Of a stretch of DNA of 64,000 nucleotides, positions 23,952 to 37,700 are shown piece after piece. The stretch covers positions 6,593,501 through 6,657,500 of the forward strand of contig NC_092576.1 in the NCBI RefSeq assembly GCF_037975245.1, written 5' to 3'. The notes beneath the pieces were generated by a model. That model was not told the DNA's origin. It worked only from the letters and a program-made list of their open reading frames with translations, and ran no database searches. Within the stretch, counting starts at the first letter, position 1. Each line of letters starts with the position of its first letter. The position numbers were made by a program, and so were the translations under genes. Source of the stretch: Apostichopus japonicus. Its lineage: Eukaryota; Echinodermata; Holothuroidea; Aspidochirotida; Stichopodidae.

Positions 23952-25802
23952 ATTTGTATTTACTTTCATCATTAAATACTTTCAATGCAATACGCATTAG
24001 GGACAAATTCATTGAGTCTTACATTTTGCAAGATACATCTTCAGTCATAGGTTATGCTGGCTACATAACGAATGATCTACAAAAGAAACTTTCTTTGTTT
24101 TGAAAAACAAAATGTTTTCTATTTATCAACAGATACCAGCCATATGCATTTGTGTTGAATATGGTTCAAGAGCGAAGAAAACAATCTATGAAACAATTCT
24201 TGCTGCTACAGGGAGCTGCTACTTAGAGTAGCAGCTCCATGCTGCTACGTATAGTTTAGGAAATTCGTTTGAAATAACTGTGAAATATTGGTTTGTTATT
24301 GAAAAGACAGCGTTCAACTTGCATGACCATGGGCGTAGAACCCTTAGGGGACGGGGCACCCCCCAACACACACACCATGATCTGACGGGACGTAACACAA
24401 TGTATATCCCCCACCATCCAACAACACACACTTTTCAGGCCTCTAATAGAAAATATAAACATCACGAAAATCACTCCACGTGTAAGATGAAAAAGGCAAT
24501 TCGGAATGTTCAGTACTGGCAATATCGTCCGATGTCTCACGAAATACTGTTCATGTGACAGAGGCTCTTGATAACGGTCACTAGAATAAATGGAACTGAT
24601 TTGACCATACTATGGATATCCGGGTATTGATAACAGCGATGAATCTGTTGTAGTATGACATCATTCTCCTTCCCATGTGACGTCATTTTCGATTGATCCG
24701 ACTGGTTTCTTCCCCCCCTCCTTTCCCCTCACCTCAGAAAAGCTACCTACGTTCATGTGCAAGACAAACGTATAAGGTTGATATTTTATGGTTAATAACA
24801 GTCAGAAGCATTATTAGTATATTAATTGCGAACACAATACAAAAGGTTTCACTTCAACAAATTCACAAATCATGCATTTGAGTTAATGGTTTACGTGTGT
24901 CTCTCAGGGTGTTAATCAACTTCCATTCTTTATCTAAGAAAATAACTGTGTGTTTTCAGTGTGACATAACCTTTCCCGAAGACATCTTCATCTGTGCAAC
25001 ATTTTTTTGCCTTGGAATGACTACCTTCTATAATGTAAGGTGAAACAAGCATCTGTTTCTGATTTACAAATTTTCTTTTGAATAACATAATGCAAGTATT
25101 ATAGAATGACTGCAGCTATTCTTTTGGAAAGTTTTATTCCATTTTCAAATTCTTTAATGTGAGATAGTTTGGCTTGCCATTAGTTTCCCGTTACTCATTT
25201 ACATATATAATTTTATAAAATAAAACGAATTTTTCACAGAATTTTACCAACAAACAAGTTGCTTTTTTATTAATGGGGAAGACGGATTCCCCGCATTGTA
25301 CGTTGTGTTGTATTGAAGAGTAGACGTTAGAGAATTTATTCTGGGCTGTATAGTTTTACTGCGAATTTTGTTCTGAACGCAGAAAGGAGATTCTTCTATA
25401 AGACAAAAAATTGTTATTCTCTAAGAGAGGTGTATTTTAGGGCTATGGGAATTCCACTATCACACGTACAATTTTCTTTCAATAACTATGAAATACAATA
25501 GTTATGTTTGTAAAGTAAAGAACGAAAAAATCACAATTGAGGAATTGTTTCATAACTTTTCATTAAGATTTAATGGTTGATTTCGTTACGATGTTAATAT
25601 TTGTAAAATGCATGAAATTGAAATAAACTGGAGAAAGTAAAATAAAACGAAATTCTCCTGGAACCCCTTCCATAATTGTATCCAGTGACACTGGGTCGAT
25701 TTCCCTGGTTAAACGGTATGTGAGGTACTATGGTTTTCTGACTGGCACCCCTCCACCCCCAGAGAAGAAAAGGCTATATAGGAAACGCTACCACCAACCA
25801 AG

Positions 25803-25874
25803 GACTAGAAAGCTCAGTTGGTAAAACGCCGGGGTTGTAATCCAGAGATGACTGGTTCAAATCCCGTTCTAGGT
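25803..25874 (+). pseudogene. tRNA-like sequence, anticodon position TGT (Thr-like)
   Basis: The order D-arm (GCTCAGTTGGTAAAACGC), anticodon arm with loop GTTGTAA, and T-arm (ACTGGTTCAAATCCCGT) fits a tRNA. The anticodon stem has one mismatch plus one G-U pair and the acceptor stem pairs at about 5 of 7 positions, so it is probably a tRNA pseudogene or the head of a SINE. The right arm holds its counterpart at 32974-33045. Confidence 0.5.
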
Positions 25875-26001
25875 ACAAACTTCTTTCAGTCAATTTTCGT
25901 TATACATTTACTCATTCAAATAGCTGGTAATTTTCTGCATTTCTTGTTATTATACACTGTGACGTTGTTGTAAACGTGTTCCATTGTCAACGAATAACAT
26001 G

Positions 26002-26172
26002 CCTAGTTTGTTCTCCTTGGTCTCAGTAATTAATCTAATTACTATCTAGTGACTATTTTGTATATAATTGCTTAACTCGTATATAAAGGAGTTAAGTTAT
26101 TTTAACTTCTAACATAAATATGTAATAGATAGTGATTGGACTAATTACGGAGACCAAGGAGAATAAACTAGG
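26002..26172. mobile_element. foldback MITE
   Basis: CCTAGTTTGTTCTCCTTGG at the left pairs with the right end (reverse complement CCTAGTTTATTCTCCTTGG), and the inverted repeats extend over about 38 bases with few mismatches. The inner part is AT-rich. The right arm has a partner at about 32700-32820 whose loop is in the other orientation and whose second inverted repeat is lost. Confidence 0.7.
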
Positions 26173-26752
26173 TTCTAGCTAGAACCACAAATTTAGTCTT
26201 TTTGATGGATTATCGGCAATAATCCTGAAGAAAAAGAAATACTTAGACATCAATACAAAATATAGGTTACTATCTTTATATCATAGATGCGACTAGTTCA
26301 TTCCTTTGCACAGTGCCTGACATTACTTATTAAGTTCAACTACAGCAATTAATATCATTTCATCATATGTCTTCTGTTCACTTGGCACTGAAGTTAATTG
26401 TTATCGTTCGTGTTACAGGAGCGATCAGGTAATACCGTTGTGATTGTTTAGGCTTACCCAGTGTAACACTGTTTCATCGTGTATAGGCTGCAATGGACAA
26501 AATACACAAACAGGCAATTTGTTTTTATATCTCGTCACTTGTATACGGTGGCGCCATGCATATAATGATAATAACGATCAAAAGATCAAAATGAAGAGGG
26601 CAGTGGCTATGAATAGTCAACGAACACGCAGTTGGGACAAAACTCTCTGTAGTTTCACATGTCCTGCTTCAAACACTCTTACTAACAGTATAAGCAGTAA
26701 CAACATCATTGCTCTTTCAGATAAAGGTTAGGTACTGTTCATAATATACATA

Positions 26753-26860
26753 CATATATATATATATATTTATATATATATACATATATATAGTTATATA
26801 TGTAAATATATATATATATATATATTAATATATATTTAGTTATATATATATGAGTTGGAC
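26753..26860. repeat. TA-rich microsatellite
   Basis: Imperfect TATATA array with short interruptions at the left edge of the spacer. Confidence 0.9.
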
Positions 26861-28083
26861 AATACATTAATATAGAAGCCCCCACCCAGATCCCAACTCC
26901 GCCCGCTTCCAAACAACACATCTTCATTCTACATATATAGCTGTTGAAAACTCACACTTTGTGTAGTCAATGAATAACAGTGCGTTCATGTTGCCTGGCT
27001 GAACGGAGGGGTATATTTGTAGTAGAGGGACGCTTCTGCATTCTTTGTGGTTTGTCACAAAAGGCAAATTCCTCCTCTTGTTTGATCCTTTAAAAATTTA
27101 TTTAATAATAGGTATCTCAACCCGAGCAATTACAAGCGACTTCATACTGGTTTGAGCATTCAATACGTATCAACAGAGATTTGAAAGCCATATCTGGCGA
27201 GGCGAAGACGATATGCCAGCTTGCATGCCGTATTTCGCCCCCTCGTCCTTACAACCATTCTGCACTTAGATTTCATGTCGGCTAACAATACCTCAGTCCA
27301 ATCCTCCTGATCCCCCACACCCACACTTTTAAAATAAAATAAAAAGCCATTTGAATACAAGCTTTCCAATTTCTAAACGCGAGTTCCATGGGAGGATGGG
27401 GGGGGGGGGTGGGTGGACAATAAATCCTGCGGTAGGTTGTTAGATATAGAAAGCAAAACAATATAGGGGGATCTAAAACGGTGCAATCTAGACGTTAAGC
27501 AAATCAATCAGAAAGGAAGCATGAAATCATAAAACAAGAACAAACGGAGAAAGGGAACTGACTTCACTGGACAGGGGCGGGGTGGCGGGTAGGGAGGGGC
27601 GGGGGAGGAAGGCTGGAAGGCTAAACTAGGGAGCCCCTCCCTCTGCAAGAGCCGAAAGCTTCCTCCCAGTTTCTGAAGTCTAGCTTATCTAGAGAGGACT
27701 CTAAACGTTTTTAGGATAGGTTTTAATCACCACTGTAAATAAAGGGGGTCGAGTCGAACTGTATATAACCGCTTTCAAAATTGCTGAAGGCGACTAATTG
27801 CGACATGTTAAAGGATAAATAAATCCTGAAGATTTGCAGTGACCTCATGATAGAGACTAATATTCTAACACTCTTTGTGAAATTACTAGTCAAAACTACA
27901 TTTCCTCGAATTCCAGGTAGTTTCTAATTATTTGTTAACACCTACGTACTGTAATGGCGGCCATTATGTAACAAGGGCGCTTCAAAAATGACGTCAGCGA
28001 GCCACACCGTAAGTTAAACAGTTCCCCTCTCTGCATGTGAATTGTACACTTGCTCTCGGAGATTGTATGGAACTTGGTCCAAA

Positions 28084-28262
28084 ATGCCGGAGTGCCAAGC
28101 ATTTGGTTGTTATGACAAGAGAGGGGAGGAAGGAGCAGGGAAGGGAAACATGATATCATGTTCTTCCTGACGGGAAAAGGTTTCCAGAGAAAAGAGAACG
28201 TACACAATGCACAAAAGCACCAGGCTTGCCTCTCCGTCTCAGAACTGTTAGGAGTAGTGTTG
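28084..28262 (+). pseudogene. THAP-type zinc finger fragment
   Basis: ATG at 28084 starts MPECQAFGCYDKRGEEGAGK, the usual beginning of a THAP domain with C-x4-C spacing. A frame change near 28150-28160 is needed to continue with HVLPDGKRFPEKRERTQC, the middle of the same domain. The second zinc-binding pair and the AVAMYP end are not found. It may be the first exon of a decayed THAP gene or of a P-element-like transposase. Confidence 0.6.
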
Positions 28263-29659
28263 GCATGGTTAGGAGTTATGGTTTATTTCTCCTTTAATCC
28301 TTATATATTTTAGCGTTAATGTCTGAATATATTCATTGCAAGGAGGCTTTCACCCCAAACCAGCCAAGGACACTGGATAAACAAGAACAACAAAAAACAG
28401 ATATGGTTAGGTGATTTCAGTTGGTCAGAATTTTTAACTGGTTCGGACAGTTCAATATAACCCTGTATCATTTCATTGATACTATACAAATACTTGTGTA
28501 ACGTGTAGTCTAATCAAATACAAGACTTATCATGTGACCAGCTATTCTTACCAGACACGGTATGAACTAAACATTAAAACTAGACCATTCTCTCTAGGCA
28601 ATGCAAGAACTCAAAACACATGATGTGTATAAGGGTAAGTCTTTGAAATCTATATTCTTCCAAATTATATTCTTAAGTTTTACACTTTGAATTAAAACAG
28701 AGAGTTATCGTCGATAACTGTTTAGATCATATATCTACACGATTATACATTTCCCTTGAATAGAAACAATACTTGAGTCCAGATTTTAGAATACGAAAGG
28801 TTTACTCCATATGAAATCTTTATTTTAAGTGAAGTCTAACTTTAAGTATACCTGTAGAGTGAAAACGGAAAGGAGTGGAGGGAGAGGGGGGGGGGGGGAG
28901 CAAGTTAAGACCGCTTAAGGCCTTCAAAGAGTAGCTTAGGAAAGATACCTAAATACGAGGGTATTTGTATGCTAATTAAAGGATGGAATTTATGCAGACG
29001 TAAAGTCTTGATATGTTGTTGTTCTAGAAAGAAAGGAGCCTACTAGCAATGTTTCGACGTTTAGTTAGGTTTTCAAGGCATTCACATTTTAGAATTACTT
29101 AAAGGGATTGAAGAATTGCACACAAAGAAACGTCTGATGCCGGTAATCCGACCTAGTTTCGAATGAGGTGTAACAGAAGTGTTAGACACCACCATCGATC
29201 ACAGAAAATATACACACAGCTGGCCGTCGGTAATTAGACACTAGTGTATAGCCAGTACATGCATCAACGGTCAATACCCACAGCACAGTGTACATATAGC
29301 AGCGATAGACATCCCAGCAGGGAGTTGTTATGGAATACCCCGATCTCAGGTCCAGATAAAAGATAAAAAGGTATCACGTTTCATTACTATCTGCATTTTG
29401 TAGCGACAAGAAGAAAACTTCACCTGCAAGTAACGGAAAGCTTTTTTTGCCATCTTTTATTCAAATTTTGAATTCAGTGTACAACTTTGTTTTTCCATTT
29501 TTGTAAATAAATAATAGCTATTTCTTAATAGCGAACATAATTGTTTAAATCAAAGTGATCGATTAACAAAGTTTATTAGATTAATACGAATTTCGAAATA
29601 TATAATAAACATTCCCACGTAGCAGATAATCAACTAATAACTGAATTAAGACAAATAAA

Positions 29660-30900
29660 TAGTGACCCCGAAAACCTAAACATCAAAAAGAGAAGAACAA
29701 GGTTGCGAAAAGGTTATTGTAAGAAATGGGAGAGCGAGTTTCGCAACTTTGAAGTTATTTCTCCACCTGTAGTAAGAGTTTAAACTTACTGAATAATGCA
29801 TTTGTATCTGGAATACCACTGTTAATTTTTTTTCCTGTTCAATATAATACTTCATATGAAAGAAAAGTAAATTCATAGGGTGTTTTATTTGAAGACGATA
29901 ACCAAAACATATATCTTGCTTAGAGAAAATAAATTGTTTATTTAATATTTTCAGATCAACATTTAAAATAAAGTTGGAGGTAATATTACACTCCAAAAAT
30001 AAATGAACTAACGTTTCATCTCTTTCACCACAGAACGTACACCGTGGATTATCCTCCTTATTCATACAAAGTAAATAATTAGTACCTAAAACACGATGTA
30101 TAAAGAGAAACTGAAAATATTAAATCTTAGTATCTCTAAGTGACTGGAAAGGAATCTGAAAAATATCTCTCCACTGAAGCTCTCCTATATTGAAGTGCAA
30201 ATTCCATTAAGAGATTGACTTCGGTGGTGTTACGAATCTCTGGATAAGCTGATTATATGTATAACGTGAAAGGAATAGCATGTTATGGATAGAATATAGT
30301 AAAGACACCCAATTGTTATCACCATGGGTAAATAATTCTTACCAATGACTGGGAATTGCGTGGATAATACCATAATACGTTGTAAGAGGACAATTAAAGT
30401 TATACTTTTTTTGTCAACGACGAGTGTGATAAGAAACAATATTTGTCATCTAATAAATCTTTTAAATATGTAATCCCCTGATCCTGGCAGGCTTTATAAA
30501 AAACAACTTTATGATCAACTTTAATATAATGATTATTCCAAATGATTTGATCCTTGAAATTACAAGTTGGGTTTTTAAATGCCAAACGGGACCAGGCATG
30601 GATAACATCATTTAATAACTTATCAGTAGTCTTAATGTCTTCATACGAATAACAACAAACAAATACACGATGTTTGCCAAAATTCCTTAGATCAAAGTTG
30701 AAGTATAGTTTCCATAATGCAACACTTTTTTTTATGATATCCCCTCACCCAAGTACATTTTAAACCATCAATGAAGCTGTTAAGATGGACTGCTTTTAAC
30801 CCACCACTGGAAATAGGATTAATTAAAGTAGTACGCCTAATTTTAACAGGTTTTCCTGACCAAATAAACTTATAAATAAATAATCGACAATCAAAATCCT
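29660..30900 (-). pseudogene. Tx1/L1-like LINE, C-terminal part of ORF2
   Basis: Minus-strand fragments in changing frames: near 30870-30740, FIYKFIWSGKPVKIRR followed by LINPISSGGLKAVHL, typical of the region after the RT domain in L1/Tx1 elements; near 30585-30420, a piece with WNNHYIKVDHK and GITYLKDLLDD; near 30060-29990, CTFCGERDETLVHLFLEC, the reverse-transcriptase zinc-binding motif. Many stops and frame changes show decay. No endonuclease or RT catalytic motif is present. Confidence 0.78.
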
Positions 30901-30967
30901 ACAATAGGTCTTAACAATGCTTACTAATATAAGCCCTAAAATGCTTCTTCATATGCGTCCTACAATC

Positions 30968-31080
30968 ATGGACGTAGCTAAGGCCTGATGATTGGGAGGG
31001 GGGGGGGGGGGCGTTGTAGTGGCTGAAATTCCAACTGGATGGGTTTTGAAGCCAGAAAATTCCGACAACTATAAGATGAC
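30968..31080. mobile_element. fragment of a hAT-type MITE
   Basis: GGACGTAGCTAAGGCCTGAT, a G-run and the following 60 bases match the inverted right end of the element at 8732-9249, here in opposite orientation. The other end could not be identified. Confidence 0.6.
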
Positions 31081-31912
31081 ATTACATTACATTTTTCAGT
31101 GCAAACTTGTGTAAAACAATGGAAAGAAGTGGGTTTGAGGGCTTTGACCCTTTTAGTAGTTTTGATATGAATGTAATGACAATGTTGTGTTCCGTTATTT
31201 GACCTTTAAACCTCTGAAGCCAACGTGAAGGAGGGGCAATATACCATGCCCAGAAACTTACCACGAAGTATAGTATTTTTTACTCCTAGGACATGGAGTA
31301 TTATTCTGCAAGTGATACTTTTAAGTGTTATTGCGTCATGCTTAAAGCGCGGTATGGGATTTATGTGTTCAACAGGGCCGAAATCATAAGAGGGTGGGAT
31401 GGGGCACTCCCCATGATCCCCCAACCCACCACCCCAACCCGCTAAAAAAAAGAAGAAGAAAGAAACAGAAATCGATCTCTAGCTAAGGAAACAGAAAGAC
31501 CAAATATCTTCTTAAATGTTGTAAGATTTAAAGAAAACCGTGTATTTTCAGGAGAAAATATAGCATTGAGGACTGTGATACAACAAATGCACCCTGAAGT
31601 CCTTAGGCAGCCAGTTGTGATTAATAACAAATAGTGAAGGAGCCTTGGCGTTCCATGCAGAGTGGAGCCAATGACTCATTTACACACAGAACACTGTGCG
31701 CACAGAACAATGGGTCCATTCGTTTAGGAATATCACAGATTGAGGTAGGCCTACAACACAGTAAGAGTGCCACTCCGTACATTATTCCATAACTGCGAGA
31801 CGCACAAAATTGTTTGAATATTTGCTGAACTTTGCAAATCTGAATATATAAAAAGTTGTAAAAGGCTTGGTGATGGGAGAATATAAGTCGGGTCAGCCAG
31901 TTGGCCAATTTT

Positions 31913-32150
31913 CTAATGCTAATACCACTCCACACTGTCCTCAATTTCATGCTTCGAAGCACTCATACAGTTTCTACCTTTATCTGATTCTCATGCTAAT
32001 ACCACTCTTATACCGTCCTCCCATATCGTGCTTCACAGCACTCATAGTGACGGTACAAACAGTTCCTAACCTTTAATCTGATTCTAATGCTAATACCACT
32101 CCGCACTGTTCTCTCATATCATGCTTTAAAGCACTCATACTGACAGTAGC
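31913..32150. repeat. three-unit tandem repeat, 77-94 bp
   Basis: Units begin at 31913, 31990 and 32084 with CTAATGCTAATACCACTC or a close variant and contain CATGCTT(C/T)(G/A)AAGCACTCATA. They lie directly at the inner edge of the right arm. Confidence 0.8.
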
Positions 32151-32973
32151 TTATAGAAACATGATGTTCATACTGCTAATTTTGTCAGTATGTGCTTTGA
32201 AGCAGGGCAGGAAAGTACAGTACAGAGAGATTTGTCCCAACTGCGTGTTCTGTTATAATTTCCGCTGGCTATTCATAGACACTGCCCTCTTCATTTTGAT
32301 CTTTTGATCGTTATTATCATTATATAAATGGCGCCACCGTATAAAAGTGACGAGATATAAAAACAAATTGCCTGTTTGTGTATATTGTCCATGGCAGCCT
32401 TACACAATGAAACAGTGTTACACTGGGTAAGCCTAAACAATCACAACGGTATGGCCTGACCGCACCTGTTACACCCACGATAACAATTAACCTCAGTGCC
32501 AAGTGAACAGAAGACATATGATGAAATGATATTAATTGCGGTAGTTGAACTTAATAACTAATGTCAGGCACTGTGCAAAGGAATGAACTAGTCGAATCTA
32601 TGATATAAAGATAGTAACCTATATTTTGTATTGATGTCTAAGTATTTCTTTTCTTCAGGATTATTACCGATAATCCATCAAAAAGACTAAATGTGTGGTT
32701 CCATTGACGATTTCATATATAACTGCTTAACTCGTAAAGAAAGGAATTAACTTCTAACATAAGTATGTAATATATAGTAAAGAGACTAATTGCTGAGATC
32801 AAGAAGAACAAACTAGACATGTTATTCGTTGACAATGGAACAAGTATACAACAAAGTTACAGTATATAATAACAAGAAATGAAGAAAATTACCAGCTATT
32901 TGACTAAATTAATGAATAACGCAAAACTGACTATGAAATTGTTGACAATGGTATAAAGAGCAAAGAAGTTTGT

Positions 32974-33045
32974 ATCTAGAAAAGGATTAGAACCAGTCAC
33001 CTCTGGATTACAACTCCGGCGTTTTACCAACTGAGCTTTCCAGTC
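32974..33045 (-). pseudogene. tRNA-like sequence, right-arm partner
   Basis: Reverse complement of the tRNA-like sequence of the left arm with several substitutions. The D-arm GCTCAGTTGGTAAAACGC is identical and the anticodon loop still reads GTTGTAA. The acceptor ends pair poorly, which supports a pseudogene. Confidence 0.45.
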
Positions 33046-34159
33046 ATTGGTTGGTGGTAGCGGTCCTTATACAACCGTTTCTTTTCTTGGGGTGGGGTGG
33101 GGGGGGGGAGTGCCAGTCAGAAGTCATAGTACCTCACATACCGTTTAACTAGGGAAATCGACCACGGAAGAGATTTCAGGAGAAATTCGTTTTCTTTTCA
33201 TATGATTATACATGTAAATGAATAACGGGAAACTAATGGAATGCCAAACTATTTTGCATTAAAGAATTTGAAAATGGAATAAAACTTTCCAAAAGTATTG
33301 CTGCAGTCATTCTGTACGAATTGCATTATGTTATTCAAAAGAGAATTTGGGCAAATCAGAAATAGATGCTTGTTTCACCTTACATTATAGAAGGTAGTCA
33401 GTTCAAGGTAAACAAATGTTGCACAGATGAAGATGTCTTCGGGAACGGTTACGTAACACTGAAAACACACAGTTATGCCATTCCAAAAAAAAATAAAGAA
33501 TGGAAGTTGATTAACACCCTGAAAGACACGTAAACCATTAACTTAAATGCATGATTTGTAGAAGTGAAACCTTTTGTACTGTGTTCTCCATTGATATGGT
33601 AATAATGCTTCTGCTTGTTATTAACCATTAAATTGCAGCCTTACATGTCTGTCATGCACATGAACGTAGCTATTCTGAGGTGAGAGGGAAAGGGGAGGGG
33701 GGGGGGGAAGAAACCAGCCGGATCAATTGAAAATGACGTCACATGGGAGGAGAATGATGTCATACTAATACATAATATGGTCAAATCAGTTCTATTTATT
33801 CTAGTGAACGTCACCAAGAGCCTCTGTCACATCAACAGTATTTCATGAGACATCGGACGATATTAACAGTACTGAATATTCCGAATTGCCTTTTTCCTCT
33901 TACACGTGGAGTGATTTTCCTGGTGGTTATATTTTTCATTAGAGACCTGAAAAGTGTGCGTGTTGTGTGGGGAGGGGGTATACATTGTGTAACGTCCCCT
34001 CAGATCATGGTGTGTATGGGGGGGGGGGAGGGGCATGTGCCCGCCCCTAATGGTCATGCAAGTTGAACGCTGTCTTTCCAATAAAAAAAACAATATTTCA
34101 CAGTTATTTCAAAACGAATTTCATAAACTATACGTAGCAGCAAAAATTGTTTCATAGAC

Positions 34160-34490
34160 TTTTCCTACTACTACTACTACTACAACTACAACAACAACAA
34201 CAACTACTACTACTACTACTGCTACTACTACTTATACTGCTACTAATACTACTACTACCACTACTACTACTACCACTGTTACCACTACTACTACTACTAC
34301 TACAATTACTACCAATACTACTACTGCTAAAACTACTACCATTACGACTACTGTTACTACTAATGATAATAATGATGGTCATGTTGTTGATAAAGGTTAT
34401 GATTATGATGGTGATGATGATGGTGATAGTGATGATGATGATGGGGATAGTGATGGTGATGGTGATGGTTATGATGATGATGATGATTGT
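34160..34490. repeat. ACT/ACA then GAT trinucleotide arrays
   Basis: Right-arm mirror of the arrays at 23494-23951, shorter and with different interruptions. Open frames with poly-Leu or poly-Ser result from it. Confidence 0.95.
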
Positions 34491-34740
34491 GATTTGAATA
34501 TTAAATGTATTAATATAATAATTTTACTTAGGCATTAGGTTTCTACACATAGTGAAGTTACAGGTCAATGTTTGCATGTGGGCGTGAGGGATAGAGGGGC
34601 GGAGAGGTCCATGTCTCCACTTGCACCGACTTGGGGTGACATTTTTGGATGCAAATTTTCGATAAAAAGTACGTACTGTTCCTCCTTGCAGCATACCCGC
34701 TTCTTCAATAATCAAACTAAATTTCATAGCATTACAACTA

Positions 34741-37700
34741 CCATTAACTTCAATTAACAAAACAGTAAACCATGCTGAATTTGGATTTAACGTTTTTGTT
34801 TCATTGCATGGGGCAACATACATTCCACATAGCGTGCAAGTAAACCAATTATCTTCAACATAATCAACCAGGTGATATCTTTAACTTTAAGGTACGTTAG
34901 TTAGAAAACCTTGTCATACATCTTATGACCCCTCTCTGCTGTCGCAGTAATTCATATTTGAATTTATAAACTCCAATTAGTGGGGGGGGGGGGGATGTTA
35001 AGATGGGAATGCAATTGGTTTGCATGTTGTAGAGCGGAATATAATAACACTGTGCAAAAAGCATGCCATAATTCAAGAAGCGCACTAGTGTTGTCAAATA
35101 CCATTGTTTCAATGTGTTTCATGAACTAGGGAGTAGGATGCAATGTTGCATTTTTTTACTGTACTCCCAGTCTCAGATCACTTGTCTCGGAAGAAAACGC
35201 GATCAGAATGTCTCTGTTTCATTTCAATTGATCTTCGGTAAATGAAAGGTATTTGTAACTGCTTTGAACGTATTCAATGTATGAACTTGAACCGTTAACT
35301 TAACTTGTTTTTGTGATTTAGTTTTCAAATGTTTTGACCTTCAGAAGAATGGTAGCAAACAAAGTACGTGGGACAATGTAAGGTGTAACACTGCCCGTTA
35401 AACGTTTCCAAAGAACAGACTGTATATGTATATGTGTAATCAGTAACAAGGAATCCTACTATGATTATGATTGGCTACTGAACCCTATCATGCCTGAACA
35501 ATACTCGGAATTCATACGTAGCACTGATACAAAAATAAACCAAGACAAAGAGAAGTATTCGCTCAAAGTTTGCTAAAGATAAAGGAAATACGAAATTGGT
35601 TGTGCATGTCACGTATAAGCATTGTATTTAAACTTATATTGAGTCTTTTTAACAATATCACCTCAAGGACAAATATATTGTAAGGATTGTTCCAATAGTT
35701 TATAGTTATGGAAACGACTAGCACACACTTAGGTTGCCACTAATGCATGCTGTGAAGCATATAGTATCTTATTTTACCAGCCCACTGTGTGTTCACTCAC
35801 CAGTGGTAAAAAACGGATATATTACAACAACATGTGAAAACTTAAAATTGTTTCATGCTTTGACTTAAAATATTGTACCTTCACATTATCTTAATGCCCC
35901 CCTTAACTCAAGTGTTATTAACAGAAGAAGCTACAGGCGTGGGAATAGTCATATGACAAGTTTAATTGATGATAGGATACTTTAATTAGCACTCTCCACG
36001 CCTATAGTTACATGTACATACCTAGAATAGCATGACTTGGCCTATTCATTGCATCCAAAGTTATATATTTAACACTTTATCATAGAAGTTGAATGACGCA
36101 GCCACTCGTAGATTCATGTGATGTATATTACTTATTTTATAGCATGAGGATTACCCTGGGTGACGCATGATATAACAGGCTATTAGCGCAGACGACTGAC
36201 ATCCACTTAAAACACCTAATTAAATGACATACCGTGTTTGAGTTGATCATAATTTAGTGGACACATAACTACGGCATCTTATTGATACATAGACATGGCA
36301 GTTGTCATATAACTGACAGTATAAATCTATATACCAGATGCAATTCATCCATTATATTACCACGAGAGATTTGTATGTGAAATGTATTAATCTGGTACTA
36401 AAATGAAGGTTTTCACCGGTGTGTTACTGTGAGCCTTGTTGTGTATAATATGTACGCCGTGCGGCAGCAACGTGCGGAAAAGCTTGCCCGACAGGTAATG
36501 GGTGGTCCTTTCAGGGAAGAGGGTGGCGTTGAAATTCACATGGGATGTATACATAGGGTCACTGCTATATGTGGACATCGCTACTTTCAACAACACAAAT
36601 GAGAGTATTTTTCAGCACAACCTCCCACTAACAGTGGGAATGATATTGACATGACATAATGATGTTAAACTCAAAAACAATATACAAAAAACAATTCTAT
36701 AATGCACAGTGAAGAATATCTCTAGTAGAGTTTACTGTAAATTACCCGTATGTGATTGAACTGACCAGTGAAAAAACCATAAATTAAGTAGATGTAGAAA
36801 TACGTTCAAGAAGTTGGGACGTTGTTGTTACGGTCTTTAATGTTTCCCTAAGCAATATAATTTTTCATTATTCATATTGGACTAAAAATGAAGCACAACG
36901 TGTGTACTGGGCCTATATGTTTACTTTCGATTTGCAATGATAAATGTAATAGTTTGCTGTGTATAACGTTCAAGTTTGGAACCGTTTCAGACAAAGTACA
37001 ATCTACCAGATCTACACAACTGAATGAATAATTATAACAGAATTTCTATGTGATTGTCTCCGTTACCTTGGGCGATGAATGCCAGTGCTGCTTGGTTTAA
37101 CTAACCGATTTAGAAATAACACCTATACATAACATTGTTGCTCGCTACCGTCACACATCATTGACTTAAACAGACTGCACACACTATAAAGGATTCGGTC
37201 GGGTGGTTAGCTGGGTTGTATCAATTTGTGCGGTTCTTTAAAGTAAAAACTAATGGTATGAACTAAAAGAGGAAGTTCAAATGACAATGACGGGTAGAGG
37301 TTTCCAAATACAAATTCAATGTTTTACTTCTGAAAACCAATATTTTTGCCATCGGCTGCTATTCAAGCTATTTATAAATAGTCTTTTAAGTTTGGAAATT
37401 TTTGGAAACTCTGTGAGCCTACTTGTAAACAATCATTTGTGTTCGCTTTTGCCTTCCTTTGCCTCAATATCTAATTGTGTACACGTTGACAAACGATTTT
37501 ATTTTCTTTGGGATATGTAAGTAGAACAGTATTTGAGACACTGTTAGATGTACTTAAAAAAAAAAACTGACCATGCGAGTAGTTGAGATATTGTGGTAGT
37601 GAATATTCAATATTAAAGACACTATTGAAAACGGATTACATGACTTTTATGTTCCGTTTGAATTCGTCAACGTCAGTTGGATTGTTATAAACGTTGGTAT

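Larger units (their letters stand above)
6408..26731 (+). repeat. left arm of a large inverted duplication
   Basis: This arm matches the reverse complement of 32160-57552 in the same order for its whole length, interrupted by arm-specific insertions. Anchors include 6408-6700 with 57270-57552; 7709-7930 plus 11505-14203 with 53113-57260; 14220-21655 with about 35400-41612; 23250-24560 with 33840-34740; and 24560-26710 with 32160-33840. In one exon, 8 of 120 bases differ between the arms, so the arms are diverged and are not identical palindrome copies. Left-only segments are 6702-7708, 7933-11504 and about 21656-23250. The outer and inner limits are accurate to tens of bases. Confidence 0.9.
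26732..32159. other. central spacer between the inverted arms
   Basis: Not matched by either arm. It begins with a TA-rich microsatellite (26753-26860), contains a G-rich stretch (27390-27620), a THAP-domain relic, a poly-G run (28886-28900), a Tx1/L1-like LINE relic and a hAT-type MITE fragment, and ends in a three-unit tandem repeat. Between 28300 and 29650 I see no gene. Confidence 0.75.

Noticed and set aside
23487-24000. Poly-Thr and poly-Val frames
   Set aside because: They are translations of trinucleotide arrays.
34147-34497. Poly-Leu and poly-Ser frames
   Set aside because: They are translations of the mirrored trinucleotide arrays.
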